Shown here: piece by piece, positions 43,225 to 51,451 of the stretch | How the letters are laid out: the number at the start of each line of letters is the position of its first letter | Position numbering within the stretch: the first letter of the stretch is position 1 | NCBI RefSeq assembly: GCF_001984035.1 | Contig: NZ_CP019449.1 | Location: 682,001-746,000 of the forward strand | Length of the DNA: 64,000 nucleotides | Direction of reading: 5' to 3' | Source of the DNA: Sphingopyxis sp. QXT-31 | GTDB taxonomy: Bacteria; Pseudomonadota; Alphaproteobacteria; Sphingomonadales; Sphingomonadaceae | Translations under genes and position numbers: made by a program | Notes under the pieces: generated by a model | Seen by the model: only the letters and a program-made list of their open reading frames with translations | Databases searched by the model: none | What the model was told of the DNA's origin: nothing

Positions 43225-43863
43225 GTGAAGAAATTGTCGCTTCTGACTTTGGGCGCCGCGTTGATCGCCGTGCCCGTTCTCGCCGCCCCGGGCGGCGCCA
43301 AGGCCGATGCCGAGGGCAACGGCACCCTGACTCGCGCCGAGGTCCAGACCAATGCCACCGCGATGTTCGCGAAGATGGACGCGAACGGCGACGGCAAGCT
43401 CGACCAGGCTGACCGCGCCGCCAAGCGCAGCGAAATGCAGGCCAAGGCCTTCGAGCGTTTCGACGCGAACAAGGACGGCCAGATCAGCAAGGCCGAATGG
43501 GACCAGCACGCCGCCGATCGCGCCGCGAAGCGCGCCGCCAAAAAAGCCGAACGTGGTGAGAAGCGCGCCGAAGCCGGCGAGCCGGGCAAGCGCGGCCCCG
43601 GCATGCGCGGCCATCATGGCAAGCGCGGCGGCCACCACGGCATGCGCGGGGGCATGATGATGAAGGCCGATACCGACGGCGACAAGGCGATCAGCGCCGC
43701 CGAGTTCCAGACCGCGGCGCTCGCGCGCTTCGACGCGGCCGATGCCAACAAGGACGGCCAGGTCACCGCCGACGAGCGCCAGGCGCAGCGCGCGGCGAAG
43801 AAGGAAAAGCGGGCCGAATGGCGCGCCAAGCGGGCCGCCGCCGCGGCGAGCCCCGCCAACTGA
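43225..43863 (+). CDS. Exported EF-hand calcium-binding protein
   Basis: 212 residues starting with GTG (GAGGAG eight bases upstream). A Sec signal peptide (LLTLGAALIAVPVLA) precedes five EF-hand-type loops: DAEGNGTLTRAE (weaker), DANGDGKLDQAD, DANKDGQISKAE, DTDGDKAISAAE and DANKDGQVTADE. Between loops 3 and 4 is a His/Gly/Arg/Met-rich stretch (GHHGKRGGHHGMRGG) that could bind other metals. Likely a periplasmic Ca2+ buffer or sensor. It precedes a two-component pair but is separated by a strong hairpin. Confidence 0.88.
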   Translation: MKKLSLLTLGAALIAVPVLAAPGGAKADAEGNGTLTRAEVQTNATAMFAKMDANGDGKLDQADRAAKRSEMQAKAFERFDANKDGQISKAEWDQHAADRAAKRAAKKAERGEKRAEAGEPGKRGPGMRGHHGKRGGHHGMRGGMMMKADTDGDKAISAAEFQTAALARFDAADANKDGQVTADERQAQRAAKKEKRAEWRAKRAAAAASPAN

Positions 43864-43940
43864 ACTGGCGGGACCGACGGGCGAGGGCGGCTATCTCCCC
43901 CTCCCTGGCATTGCCTTTGCCCGCCGGCCCTGCCAGCTAT

Positions 43941-43970
43941 CGCCCACCGGCCTCATGCGGCCGGTGGGCG
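43941..43970. terminator. Strong 12-base-pair hairpin upstream of the response regulator
   Basis: Perfect inverted repeat CGCCCACCGGCC / GGCCGGTGGGCG with a six-base loop TCATGC, 77 bases after the EF-hand stop and 26 before the response-regulator ATG. Followed by AACTATTT rather than a pure T-run. Either an intrinsic terminator for the EF-hand gene or a 5'-leader structure of the regulator transcript. Confidence 0.5.
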
Positions 43971-43996
43971 AACTATTTCGAACCGATGGACGACCG

Positions 43997-44731
43997 ATGA
44001 CCGATAACGACGCGCCCCGTATCCTGCTGATCGACGACGAACCGTCGATCCGCGAGCCGCTGAGCGAATATCTGACCGCGCAGGGCCTGACCGTGACCGC
44101 CGCGGCCAATGCCGCCGAGGCGCGCTCGGTACTGCGCGCGCAAAGCGTCGACCTGGTCGTCAGTGACATCATGATGCCCGGCGAGGACGGGCTGTCGCTC
44201 ACGCGCCATTTGCGCGAGACGAGCAGCATCCCCGTCATCCTGCTCACCGCGCGCGCCGAGGATACCGAAAGAATCATCGGGCTCGAGATCGGCGCCGACG
44301 ATTATGTCGTCAAACCCTTCAACCCGCGCGAACTGGTCGCGCGCATCCGCACCGTGCTGCGCCGGACGCAGGCGGGCGGGCGCACGCTCGACCCCGGCGG
44401 CGCGAGCTACGCCTTCGGGCCGTGGGTACTGAGGGATGTCGAACGCGTGCTCGTCGATGGCGATGGGCAGGAGGTCGCGCTGTCGTCGGGCGAATATCAT
44501 CTGCTGCAGGCGCTGGTCCGCCATCCGCGGCAGGTGATGAGCCGCGACCGGCTGCTCGACCTCGTCCGCGGGCGCGAGGCCGATATCTTCGACCGCGCGA
44601 TCGACAACCTGGTCAGCCGGTTGCGCAAGAAGATCGAAGTCGATCCCGCGCATCCGCAGCTGGTCAAGACCGTGTGGGGCGGGGGCTATACGCTCGCCTG
44701 CGAGGTCAAGCGGATGGGCGGCGCAGCGTGA
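43997..44731 (+). CDS. OmpR-family response regulator
   Basis: 244 residues: an N-terminal receiver domain (LLIDDEPSIREP, phospho-acceptor Asp57 in VVSDIMMPGEDG, Thr in LLTARA, Lys in VVKPF) and a C-terminal winged helix (LSSGEYHLLQALVRHP, then VSRLRKKIEVDP and TVWGGGYTLA). The stop overlaps the GTG of the histidine kinase gene (GTGA), so they form a cognate pair. The ATG at 43997 fits the receiver start; a longer frame runs back through the hairpin. Confidence 0.93.
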   Translation: MTDNDAPRILLIDDEPSIREPLSEYLTAQGLTVTAAANAAEARSVLRAQSVDLVVSDIMMPGEDGLSLTRHLRETSSIPVILLTARAEDTERIIGLEIGADDYVVKPFNPRELVARIRTVLRRTQAGGRTLDPGGASYAFGPWVLRDVERVLVDGDGQEVALSSGEYHLLQALVRHPRQVMSRDRLLDLVRGREADIFDRAIDNLVSRLRKKIEVDPAHPQLVKTVWGGGYTLACEVKRMGGAA

Positions 44732-46080
44732 AACTGCGCCTCTGGCCCCGCAGCCTCGTCGGCCAGCTCGTGCTCGCGGTCGCCGCCGCGCTCTTCGTCG
44801 CGCAGGCGATCAACTATACTTTGCTCGTGCGCGGCCAGCGGCAGCAGACGCTGGCAAACGGCGGCGGCATGGCGGTCGCGCGGATCATCGACGCGCTCGA
44901 ACGCGACCGGCGGGGCTCGGTCGCGCTCGACCAACGGCCCGAACGCGGGGCCAGCCAAAGACGCCTGCCGAAGATGCTGGTCGATGACCGGCCCTATACA
45001 CCGCCGCCGCGCGCGAAGCGAGCCTCGCATCTCGCCGAGCATGTCGCGGCGCAGCTTGCCGAGGTAGGACTCCCGGCGCAAAGCGTCGATGCGTGGATCG
45101 TGTCGCAGCACCGCCAGCCGCCCCAGTTGCGTGGGCCCGCACGCACCGCGATCGTCTCGGCCAAGCTCGGCGACCGCTATGTTACCGTGCGCACTTGGCT
45201 CCCGGCCGAGGGCAAAAGGCTACAGGGCTTCCTGATCTGGCAGACTTTGTCGCTCTACCTGCTCATCCTCGTGCCGATCCTGCTGATCGCATGGCGCGCG
45301 GCGCAGCCGCTGCGGACGCTGACCCACGCGGTGCGGCGCGATCCGATGGGCGACGGACCGCCGCTGGTCGAGGAGGGCCCCTCGGACGTCCGCGAGGTGA
45401 TCGGCGCCTTTAACGCTTCGCGTGCGCGGATCGGCGCGATGCTCGCCGACAAGGACCGCATGCTCGGCGCCGTCGGCCACGACCTGCGCACGCCGCTCGC
45501 CAGCCTGCGCGTGCGCGTCGAGGCGGTCGAGGACGACAATCTCCGCGACAAGATGATCGCGACGATCGACGAGATGACCGCGATGCTGACCGACATATTG
45601 GCGGTGGCGCGCAGCGGCGCGGGCAAGGAAGCGCGCGAGGTCTATGACCCTGCGACGCTGCTCGCGCAGCTCGGCGAGGAATATCGCGCGATGGGCAAGC
45701 CGGTCGTGGGCCCGGATGCGCTGCCGCCCTTGCCGTCGCTCAGCGGCCGGCCGCTGCTGGTGCGCCGCGCGCTGCGCAACCTGGTCGACAATGCACTGGC
45801 CTATGCGGGCAGCGCGACGCTGCTCGTCGAGGTCGGCGGCGGCGAGCTGCGCTTCGTCGTGCGCGATGACGGGCCGGGCATCGACCCCGCGCGGATCGGC
45901 GAACTGATCGAGCCCTTCGCGCGCGGCGAGGCGTCGCGCAACCGTGCCACCGGCGGTGCCGGGCTGGGCCTCGCAATCGCGCATGCGCTGGCGGAGGGCG
46001 AGGGCGGGCGGCTCGCGATCGCGAACCGCGGCGATGCCCAAGGGCTCGACGCGGCGATCATATTGCCCGTTCAGGCGTAG
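44728..46080 (+). CDS. HAMP-type sensor histidine kinase
   Basis: 450 residues starting at GTG. Two membrane helices (LVLAVAAALFVAQAINYTLL and LYLLILVPILLIAWR) bracket a periplasmic domain of about 140 residues rich in Arg and Pro. Then HAMP, HisKA with His251 in VGHDLRTPLASL, and HATPase with N-box LVDNALAYA, G1 DDGPGID and G2 GGAGLGLAIA. Phosphorylates the coupled OmpR-type regulator. Signal unknown; the neighbouring EF-hand protein raises the option of cation or envelope stress. The 3' end overlaps the convergent thioesterase gene by 10 bases. Confidence 0.92.
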   Translation: MKLRLWPRSLVGQLVLAVAAALFVAQAINYTLLVRGQRQQTLANGGGMAVARIIDALERDRRGSVALDQRPERGASQRRLPKMLVDDRPYTPPPRAKRASHLAEHVAAQLAEVGLPAQSVDAWIVSQHRQPPQLRGPARTAIVSAKLGDRYVTVRTWLPAEGKRLQGFLIWQTLSLYLLILVPILLIAWRAAQPLRTLTHAVRRDPMGDGPPLVEEGPSDVREVIGAFNASRARIGAMLADKDRMLGAVGHDLRTPLASLRVRVEAVEDDNLRDKMIATIDEMTAMLTDILAVARSGAGKEAREVYDPATLLAQLGEEYRAMGKPVVGPDALPPLPSLSGRPLLVRRALRNLVDNALAYAGSATLLVEVGGGELRFVVRDDGPGIDPARIGELIEPFARGEASRNRATGGAGLGLAIAHALAEGEGGRLAIANRGDAQGLDAAIILPVQA

Positions 46081-46871
46081 ATCGCGATGCCCTGGCTGCC
46101 GCTCATCACCGGCTTGCCGGCGCGGTTCCAGATCATCATGTCCTGAACCGAAAAGCCGCCACGCGCGAAGCCGGTCTTCGCCGACAGCAGCCACCAGCCG
46201 TCGTCGGTCTCAGGCTTTCCGGTCAGCATGTTGACCGTCCAGTTCATCGAACTGATCGGCCCGAATTCGGTAAACAGCGCCATCGCCGCGGGGGGCAGCG
46301 CATCGCCCATCGCGAGCAGCGCGACCGCGGGATGGCACGCGGGCTCCTCGACGAAGCGCACCCAGGTCAGATAAGCGCCGACATCGCTTTTCCAGTTGAA
46401 GCGCGGGCCGGTGGTCGGGCGCATGTCGAAATGGCGCACGAAGCTGGGGCGTGCCTTGTGATCCGGGACGGGCTCCAGGCTTTCGGGCGCGGGCGCGTCG
46501 GGCATCGCCAGGCTGTTGTGGTCGAGATGACTTTGCCGGTCGCCCGAGAAGGCGAAGGTCGCCGCGGTGCCGAACCCCATGTCGCTCGACACCCCGGCTT
46601 CGACGAACAGCGAGGATTTCGACTGGCGCAACACGCGCGTATCGACGGTGCAATCGCCGCCGACCGGGCCGACGAAGCTGATCTGGGCGTAACGCAGCGG
46701 CGTCTCCGTCGGGTGCAGCGCCATCGTGCCCGCGAGGGCGACCGCCGAACTGATCCCTCCATAGGCGGTGCGGCCCTGCATCCATCCGTCGTCGATATGC
46801 GCCTTGGCCGCGCCCTCTTCGGTGCGCAGCGTCGAAAGCAGCGCGTCCAGCGCGCTGGGAGAGTCGGTCAT
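46071..46871 (-). CDS. Acyl-CoA thioesterase (double hotdog, TesB-like)
   Basis: 266 residues forming two hotdog domains: N-terminal with GWMQGRTAYGGISSAVAL and C-terminal with GPISSMNWTVNML and FARGGFSVQDMMIWNRAGK, as in thioesterase-like proteins that release CoA from acyl-CoA. It follows the saccharopine-dehydrogenase-like gene by seven bases and would share its upstream operator, which resembles a LiuR (branched-chain acyl-CoA) site. Confidence 0.85.
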   Translation of the reverse strand: MTDSPSALDALLSTLRTEEGAAKAHIDDGWMQGRTAYGGISSAVALAGTMALHPTETPLRYAQISFVGPVGGDCTVDTRVLRQSKSSLFVEAGVSSDMGFGTAATFAFSGDRQSHLDHNSLAMPDAPAPESLEPVPDHKARPSFVRHFDMRPTTGPRFNWKSDVGAYLTWVRFVEEPACHPAVALLAMGDALPPAAMALFTEFGPISSMNWTVNMLTGKPETDDGWWLLSAKTGFARGGFSVQDMMIWNRAGKPVMSGSQGIAIYA

Positions 46872-46878
46872 CTTCGCT

Positions 46879-48051
46879 TCAGTCCTCGATCTGGAAAGTC
46901 AGGCCGGCATTGGCGGTCAGCCGGTCGATCAGCGCCTCGCCGAGTAGCGCGCCCGGCGTCCATACGCCGCCGTCGCCCTTGTTCGCGAGCAGCGCGATCC
47001 CGGTCTCGGCGAGCATCTTCGACGTCGACCCGTAACCGGGGTCGCGGTCACCCTGCACGCTGGCGCGGATCGTCGTGCCATCGGGATATTCGCCAATGAA
47101 GAGGATGTCGTAAAAGCCGTTCTCGCGCTCTTCCTTGCTCGGCCCCTCGCCGGGCTGGAGCCGCGATTCCCCGAACGGGTTCGCCTTCGCCATCGCTTCG
47201 GCCATCGCCTTGCCCGCGTCGCCGATCGTCGTCATCACCATCTCGTCATAGACGAGGTCGGCGCCCCACCGATGCCCGAGCAGGAAATTGGTGCGGTGGA
47301 CATTCTTGGTGTTGATCGCCGCCATCACGAAGGGCGCGGTCCAGGTGCCCGTCGCGCTGTCATATTCGGGGATCAGACCGGTCGGCTGCGACGGCCCCTC
47401 GAACCCCGGGGTGAGCGCGAAGCTCGACTTGAGCAGCAGCGCGAGCGAGGGCTTTTTCGCGACGGCCTTCAGCGTCTCTGTCAGGCTGGCGATCGTACCG
47501 CCCGACGCACCGCCCGCCATCTTGCGGACGCGTCCCTTGACGCGCGGCGCCGGCTTTCCGTGGCGTTTGACCGCTTCGGCCTGCAGGAACAGCACGCCGA
47601 GATCGAAGGGGATCGAATCGAAGCCGCAGCTGAAGGTGATCCGCGCGCCCGACGCCTTGGCCGCGTCCTGATGCGCGTCGATCATCTCGCGCATCCAGCC
47701 GGGCTCGCCGCAGAGGTCGGCATAGGCGGTCCCTGCCCTGACGCACGCCGCGACGACCTCGCTGCCATGGAGCTGGTACGGCCCGACGGTGGTCAGGACG
47801 ACCTTGGTTCGCGCCGCCATCGCGTCAAGGCTCGCGAGGTCGCCCGCGTCGGCAACGACCAATGGCGTGTCCTCGGGAGCGCCGATGAGGTCGCGGACTG
47901 CGGCCAGCTTGTCGGCGCTGCGTCCCGCCATCGCCCATTTGGGCGCATCGGCGCGTGCGCCATAATGCTGCACCAGATATTCGGCGACGAGGCGCCCGGT
48001 GAAGCCCGTCGCGCCATAGACGATGATGTCGAACTCGCGCTTGTCCGCCAT
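46879..48051 (-). CDS. Saccharopine dehydrogenase-like / trans-acting enoyl reductase family protein
   Basis: 390 residues. N-terminal Rossmann motif IIVYGATGFTGRLVAEYL and a LTTVGPYQLHG segment mark the saccharopine-dehydrogenase NADP-binding fold of the trans-acting enoyl reductase group, not lysine metabolism proper. In mycobacteria such a protein reduces a lipid-linked double bond; here the partner thioesterase suggests acyl-CoA metabolism. A TTTACGTAAACG operator lies just upstream. Confidence 0.87.
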   Translation of the reverse strand: MADKREFDIIVYGATGFTGRLVAEYLVQHYGARADAPKWAMAGRSADKLAAVRDLIGAPEDTPLVVADAGDLASLDAMAARTKVVLTTVGPYQLHGSEVVAACVRAGTAYADLCGEPGWMREMIDAHQDAAKASGARITFSCGFDSIPFDLGVLFLQAEAVKRHGKPAPRVKGRVRKMAGGASGGTIASLTETLKAVAKKPSLALLLKSSFALTPGFEGPSQPTGLIPEYDSATGTWTAPFVMAAINTKNVHRTNFLLGHRWGADLVYDEMVMTTIGDAGKAMAEAMAKANPFGESRLQPGEGPSKEERENGFYDILFIGEYPDGTTIRASVQGDRDPGYGSTSKMLAETGIALLANKGDGGVWTPGALLGEALIDRLTANAGLTFQIED

Positions 48052-48064
48052 GGCCCGCTCTCCC

Positions 48065-48081
48065 TTTACGTAAACGTTAAG
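48065..48081. promoter_or_regulatory. LiuR-like (MerR family) operator candidate
   Basis: The stretch TTTACGTAAACGTTAAG lies 14-30 bases upstream of the saccharopine-dehydrogenase-like gene. It closely matches the published LiuR/branched-chain acyl-CoA regulator consensus as I recall it (ACGTAAACGTnAA). No LiuR gene is in the window. The match is by eye. Confidence 0.5.
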
Positions 48082-48123
48082 TGGAGGCTAGCGCAGGGCG
48101 GCTGTCTTGCCAAGCGAAAGGCG

Positions 48124-48633
48124 TCAGCGCCGCCAGAAGGGCTTTCGCACCGGGACGGGCGCACCCGCCGCTTCGGCGCGGCCCTCGGCGCGCGCGGCGC
48201 GGAGTTCGGCTTCGGTCAGGCGGCTTTCGGCCTGGTGCCTCGCGAGTTCTTCACGGCGGCGCTGGCGCAGCGCGTCATAACTCCAGCGCGTGTGGCCGTA
48301 ACCGAACAGGCAGAGTAGCCCGCCCGCGATTGCCAGATTCTTCATCGCCGCCATCGCCTGCAGCGGATCGGTGAATTCGCGGTGGAAGAAGAGGATGGTC
48401 AGTAGCACAAAGCCTGTAAGCAGGATCGCGAACAGCCGCGTCGCAATGCCCAGCGCGATGCATACGCCCGCAATCAGCTCGAACAATCCGGTCGGGATGG
48501 CGAGCCCCCCGGGGAGGCCGGCGGCCGAAATCATGGCATTGGTGTCGGCGACGTGGATCAGCTTGTTGATCCCCGACACGACGAAAATCACGGCGATGAA
48601 CAGCCGTCCGATGAACACGGCAATCATGGACAT
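48124..48633 (-). CDS. DoxX-family membrane protein
   Basis: 169 residues with four membrane helices (FIGRLFIAVIFVVSGINKL, LIAGVCIALGIATRLFAILLTG, LLTILFFH, and NLAIAGGLLCLFGYG) and a charged Arg/Ala-rich C-terminal tail. DoxX proteins are small integral membrane proteins linked to respiratory or redox stress functions; exact role unknown. GGAGG precedes the ATG by seven bases. Confidence 0.87.
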   Translation of the reverse strand: MSMIAVFIGRLFIAVIFVVSGINKLIHVADTNAMISAAGLPGGLAIPTGLFELIAGVCIALGIATRLFAILLTGFVLLTILFFHREFTDPLQAMAAMKNLAIAGGLLCLFGYGHTRWSYDALRQRRREELARHQAESRLTEAELRAARAEGRAEAAGAPVPVRKPFWRR

Positions 48634-48717
48634 GGATGATCCTCCACAAGGGCCCCGTCCGCTTGTGCTGTCAGGACGCGTGGCGACGCGGGAGGTTCCC
48701 GCGATCAGGCGGCGGCG

Positions 48718-48876
48718 TCAGGACAGGTCGTAAACGATGTCGTCGACGTCGCCATTCTGTTCGCCGCTGCCGCCGCGCGTCCGCCGTGCCGGCACCACGC
48801 TGCGCAATTGCGGCGCGGTCCAGTTTTTCGCGTCGCAACGGCCTTTGCTGGTCCGATGGTCGCTTCGATCTTTCAT
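48718..48876 (-). CDS. 52-residue peptide resembling a RiPP precursor (short gene)
   Basis: The ATG at 48876 is preceded by GGAGGGG eight bases upstream, a near-perfect ribosome site. The peptide has a basic N-terminal half with W-x2-P-x-L (NWTAPQLRSVV) and a Thr two residues before a Gly-Gly (RRTRGG), followed by an acidic tail ending NGDVDDIVYDLS. A W-x2-P-x-L leader, Thr at -2 and a core opening with Gly and carrying an acidic residue at position 9 are features of lasso-peptide precursors. No maturation genes (lasB/lasC-like, PqqD) are in the window. It could instead be a conserved small protein of another kind. Confidence 0.6.
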   Translation of the reverse strand: MKDRSDHRTSKGRCDAKNWTAPQLRSVVPARRTRGGSGEQNGDVDDIVYDLS

Positions 48877-48942
48877 GTCATGAACCCCTCCAGGACGCGG
48901 CGAACATGCCGGAAACCGGGGCGAGGATCAAGAAAGGCGGGA

Positions 48943-50664
48943 TCAGCGCGGTTCGAGTCGGATATCGGCGACTTGGCAGTCGCTGCAATCGACCGCGCGC
49001 AGGATCAGCGCATCGGTCTCGCCGCCGATCGTCAGGTCACCGACCGCGACATTCTGCCAGCCGATGCCGGGTGCAACTGCGGCCTCCTTGCCCGCCAGAG
49101 CGATGCGTCCGCCATTGGCCGAACGGACGCGGACCGATGCGTTCCAGCGTCCCGATGCGGCGGTTTCGATCGCGTAGCGCATCCATTCGCCGCTGACGAA
49201 GTCGGCGACATATGGCGTTCCGTCGGCCTCGCGCGCGATGTCGACGCCGTCGTTGCGAAAGGTCGTGCCGTTGTTCCACGGCGTGCGCTCGCCGCCGGTC
49301 GCGACATGGTAGTTGGCGTCGACGGTGTCGCCGTATGCGACGCCTGCGGGGCCGAGGTCGTAGTCGACGGCGCGGATGGTCGTTGGCGCCTTGCCGAGCT
49401 TGCGTTCCACGAACGCCTTCGGGCTCGCGTCGCGTGGCTGGCGGAACATCGCGTCGATGACGTCGGGCTTGGCGATATTCTTGTCGAACCGGCTGTTCTC
49501 GGCGAGCTGCATCATCGCGGCGAATGCCTCTTCGGCGCCCGGCTTCGGCCCCTTGCCGGTCGCCCAGGCGACGATCTTCATCCAGCCGTCGCCGGGGGCG
49601 ATCTCGAGCGGCTGGTTGAAGCCGATCTTCTTGAGCGGCCAGAAATTCCAGCCGATGCCTTCGCCCTCGACCAGCGCGATCGCGTCGCGGAACCAGACAT
49701 TGCTGTTCTCGCCCGACTCGCCGAGCCAGACAGGGCGGTTGTAGCTCGTCCGTAGCTTGACGATGTCGGCGATGCTGGCGGCGTCATTGCGGTTCCAATA
49801 TTTGTGGAAGCTGAGCACCATATTGGCGTCCCACGCGGGCGGCAGGCCCTTGTAATTATTGCCCCAGCAATTGCCTTCGACGATGATCATATGCCTGGCA
49901 TCGACGCCGCGGATCGCCGCGGTGATGCGCTGCTGCAACTCCCAGACCGCCTTGCTCTCGGTCTCGTCGCAGCCATTGCCCTTGCCGGGTGTCGCAAAGC
50001 TCCAGTTGGGCTCGTTGATCAGATCGTAGCCGCCGATCCACGGCTCGTCCTTGTAGCGCGCCGCGAGCTTGGTCCACAGCGCCACCGTCTTGCGCTTGTT
50101 CTCCTCGCTTTCCCACAGGGACGGCTTCGCGGGATCGCGGTCCGATATGGCGAGGTCGTTGCCCTGACCCCCGGGCGCGGCGTGGAGGTCGAGGATCAGG
50201 TACAGGCCGTGCTTCTTGCTCCATGCGAGCAGCTTGTCGATGCGCTGAAAGCCCTCCTCATGCCAAGTGTCGGTACCGGCTTTCGTTTCCTTGTCCGCGG
50301 GCAGGGTGAGCTGGTCGAAATGGATCGGCAGCCTTACCGAATTGAAGCCCCAAGCGGCCATCTGCGCAATGTCGGCCTCTGTCGTATGGTTGTCGAGCCA
50401 GGCGCGGTAGAATTCGGCCGTCCGCTCCTCGCCGACCAGTTCGACCAGTTTCGCGCGAATACGATGCTGCTGCCCGACCTCGCCGAGCTTCAGCATATAG
50501 CCTTCCTGCAGCATCCAGCCGCCGAGCCCCATGCCGCGCAGGATTACGGGCCGACCGCTGTCGTCGACGATCTTTGTGCCCTCGACCCGCAGCCAGCCCT
50601 CGGCCTGCGCTGCGGTAGAGGAAAACAGCGCCGCAAGCGCCAGCGCGACCCGTCCGAATTTCAT
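48943..50664 (-). CDS. Exported glycoside hydrolase family 5 enzyme with C-terminal CBM6-like domain
   Basis: 573 residues. Signal peptide (VALALAALFSSTAAQA), GH5 TIM barrel with acid/base Glu in YDLINEPNW and nucleophile Glu in VWLGESGEN, conserved RGMGLGGW near the N-terminus, and a C-terminal beta-sandwich of about 130 residues (DGVDIAREADG, GEWMRYAIET) like CBM6. GH5 enzymes cut beta-1,4-glucan, mannan or similar; CBM6-like modules bind beta-glycans. Secreted or periplasmic. A LacI-type operator candidate sits 25 bases upstream. Confidence 0.9.
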   Translation of the reverse strand: MKFGRVALALAALFSSTAAQAEGWLRVEGTKIVDDSGRPVILRGMGLGGWMLQEGYMLKLGEVGQQHRIRAKLVELVGEERTAEFYRAWLDNHTTEADIAQMAAWGFNSVRLPIHFDQLTLPADKETKAGTDTWHEEGFQRIDKLLAWSKKHGLYLILDLHAAPGGQGNDLAISDRDPAKPSLWESEENKRKTVALWTKLAARYKDEPWIGGYDLINEPNWSFATPGKGNGCDETESKAVWELQQRITAAIRGVDARHMIIVEGNCWGNNYKGLPPAWDANMVLSFHKYWNRNDAASIADIVKLRTSYNRPVWLGESGENSNVWFRDAIALVEGEGIGWNFWPLKKIGFNQPLEIAPGDGWMKIVAWATGKGPKPGAEEAFAAMMQLAENSRFDKNIAKPDVIDAMFRQPRDASPKAFVERKLGKAPTTIRAVDYDLGPAGVAYGDTVDANYHVATGGERTPWNNGTTFRNDGVDIAREADGTPYVADFVSGEWMRYAIETAASGRWNASVRVRSANGGRIALAGKEAAVAPGIGWQNVAVGDLTIGGETDALILRAVDCSDCQVADIRLEPR

Positions 50665-50688
50665 GATGGCATCCCCATTTATGATCTA

Positions 50689-50702
50689 TGGGAACGTTAT
50701 CA
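50689..50702. promoter_or_regulatory. LacI-family operator candidate upstream of the GH5 gene
   Basis: TGGGAACGTTATCA is a near-palindrome centred on CG (half-sites TGGGAAC and TGATAAC), the style of LacI/GalR-family sites. It lies 25-38 bases before the GH5 start, where a repressor would act. The regulator gene is not in the window. Confidence 0.4.
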
Positions 50703-50740
50703 AATTCGTTACTAAGAGCAAGTATCGAACCGGTCTAGCA

Positions 50741-50816
50741 GTCATCCCGGCGAAAGCCGGGATCTCGACCTATCGCCATGACGCCCCGGTGAGATCCCGG
50801 CCTTCGCCGGGATGAC
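50741..50816. repeat. Dispersed palindromic repeat (GTCATCCCGGCGAAAG type)
   Basis: Left arm GTCATCCCGGCGAAAGCCGG and right arm CCGGCCTTCGCCGGGATGAC are inverted copies, each with an internal hairpin, separated by about 25 bases. A common intergenic repeat of high-GC alphaproteobacteria. Lies between the divergent GH5 promoter region and the dcd stop. Confidence 0.75.
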
Positions 50817-50857
50817 GGGCCTGAAAGCAGATGAGGGTAGCGGGAAGCGCGCGCTGC

Positions 50858-51412
50858 TTAAAGTCTGGGCAGCGTGACGCCCTTCTGCCCCATATATTTG
50901 CCCGCACGGTCGGCGTAGCTCGTCTCGCAGGGCTCGTTGCCAGCCAAGAACAGGAACTGGCACGCGCCCTCATTGGCGTAGATCTTGGCGGGCAGGGGGG
51001 TGGTGTTCGAAAACTCGAGGGTCACATGCCCCTCCCAGCCGGGCTCGAGCGGGGTGACGTTTACGATGATGCCGCAGCGCGCATAGGTCGACTTGCCGAG
51101 GCAGATGACGAGCACATCGCGCGGGATACGGAAATATTCGACCGTGCGCGCGAGCGCGAAGCTGTTCGGCGGGATGATGCACACGTCTGTTTCGCGGTCG
51201 ACGAAATTCTTGGGATCGAAATCCTTGGGGTCGACGATCGTGCTGTCGACGTTGGTGAAGATCTTGAATTCGGGCGCGACGCGCGCGTCATAGCCGTAGG
51301 AGGACAGGCCGTAGCTGATGCACCCGTCGCGGCGCTGCGCCTCGACGAAGGGTTCGATCATGCCCTGATTGAGCGCGGCGTCGCGAATCCAGCGGTCGGA
51401 AAGAATGGCCAT
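50858..51412 (-). CDS. dcd: dCTP deaminase
   Basis: 184 residues, the usual length. Family motifs: [50 protein letters not shown] and [18 protein letters not shown] with the catalytic Glu. Converts dCTP to dUTP for dTMP synthesis. Followed, after a 39-base gap on the same strand, upstream by cdd, so pyrimidine salvage genes are grouped. Confidence 0.95.
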   Translation of the reverse strand: MAILSDRWIRDAALNQGMIEPFVEAQRRDGCISYGLSSYGYDARVAPEFKIFTNVDSTIVDPKDFDPKNFVDRETDVCIIPPNSFALARTVEYFRIPRDVLVICLGKSTYARCGIIVNVTPLEPGWEGHVTLEFSNTTPLPAKIYANEGACQFLFLAGNEPCETSYADRAGKYMGQKGVTLPRL

Positions 51413-51451
51413 GACGCTGTCTTGTCGGCGCGCGCGGATTCGCGCAAGCGG

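Noticed and set aside
43225..43863. Repetitive DNA within the EF-hand gene taken as a tandem repeat
   Set aside because: The repetition is explained by the repeated EF-hand loops of the protein; there is no exact DNA repeat unit.
49804..50715. A 303-codon plus-strand frame opposite the GH5 gene
   Set aside because: Antisense shadow of a gene with both GH5 catalytic glutamates and a signal peptide.
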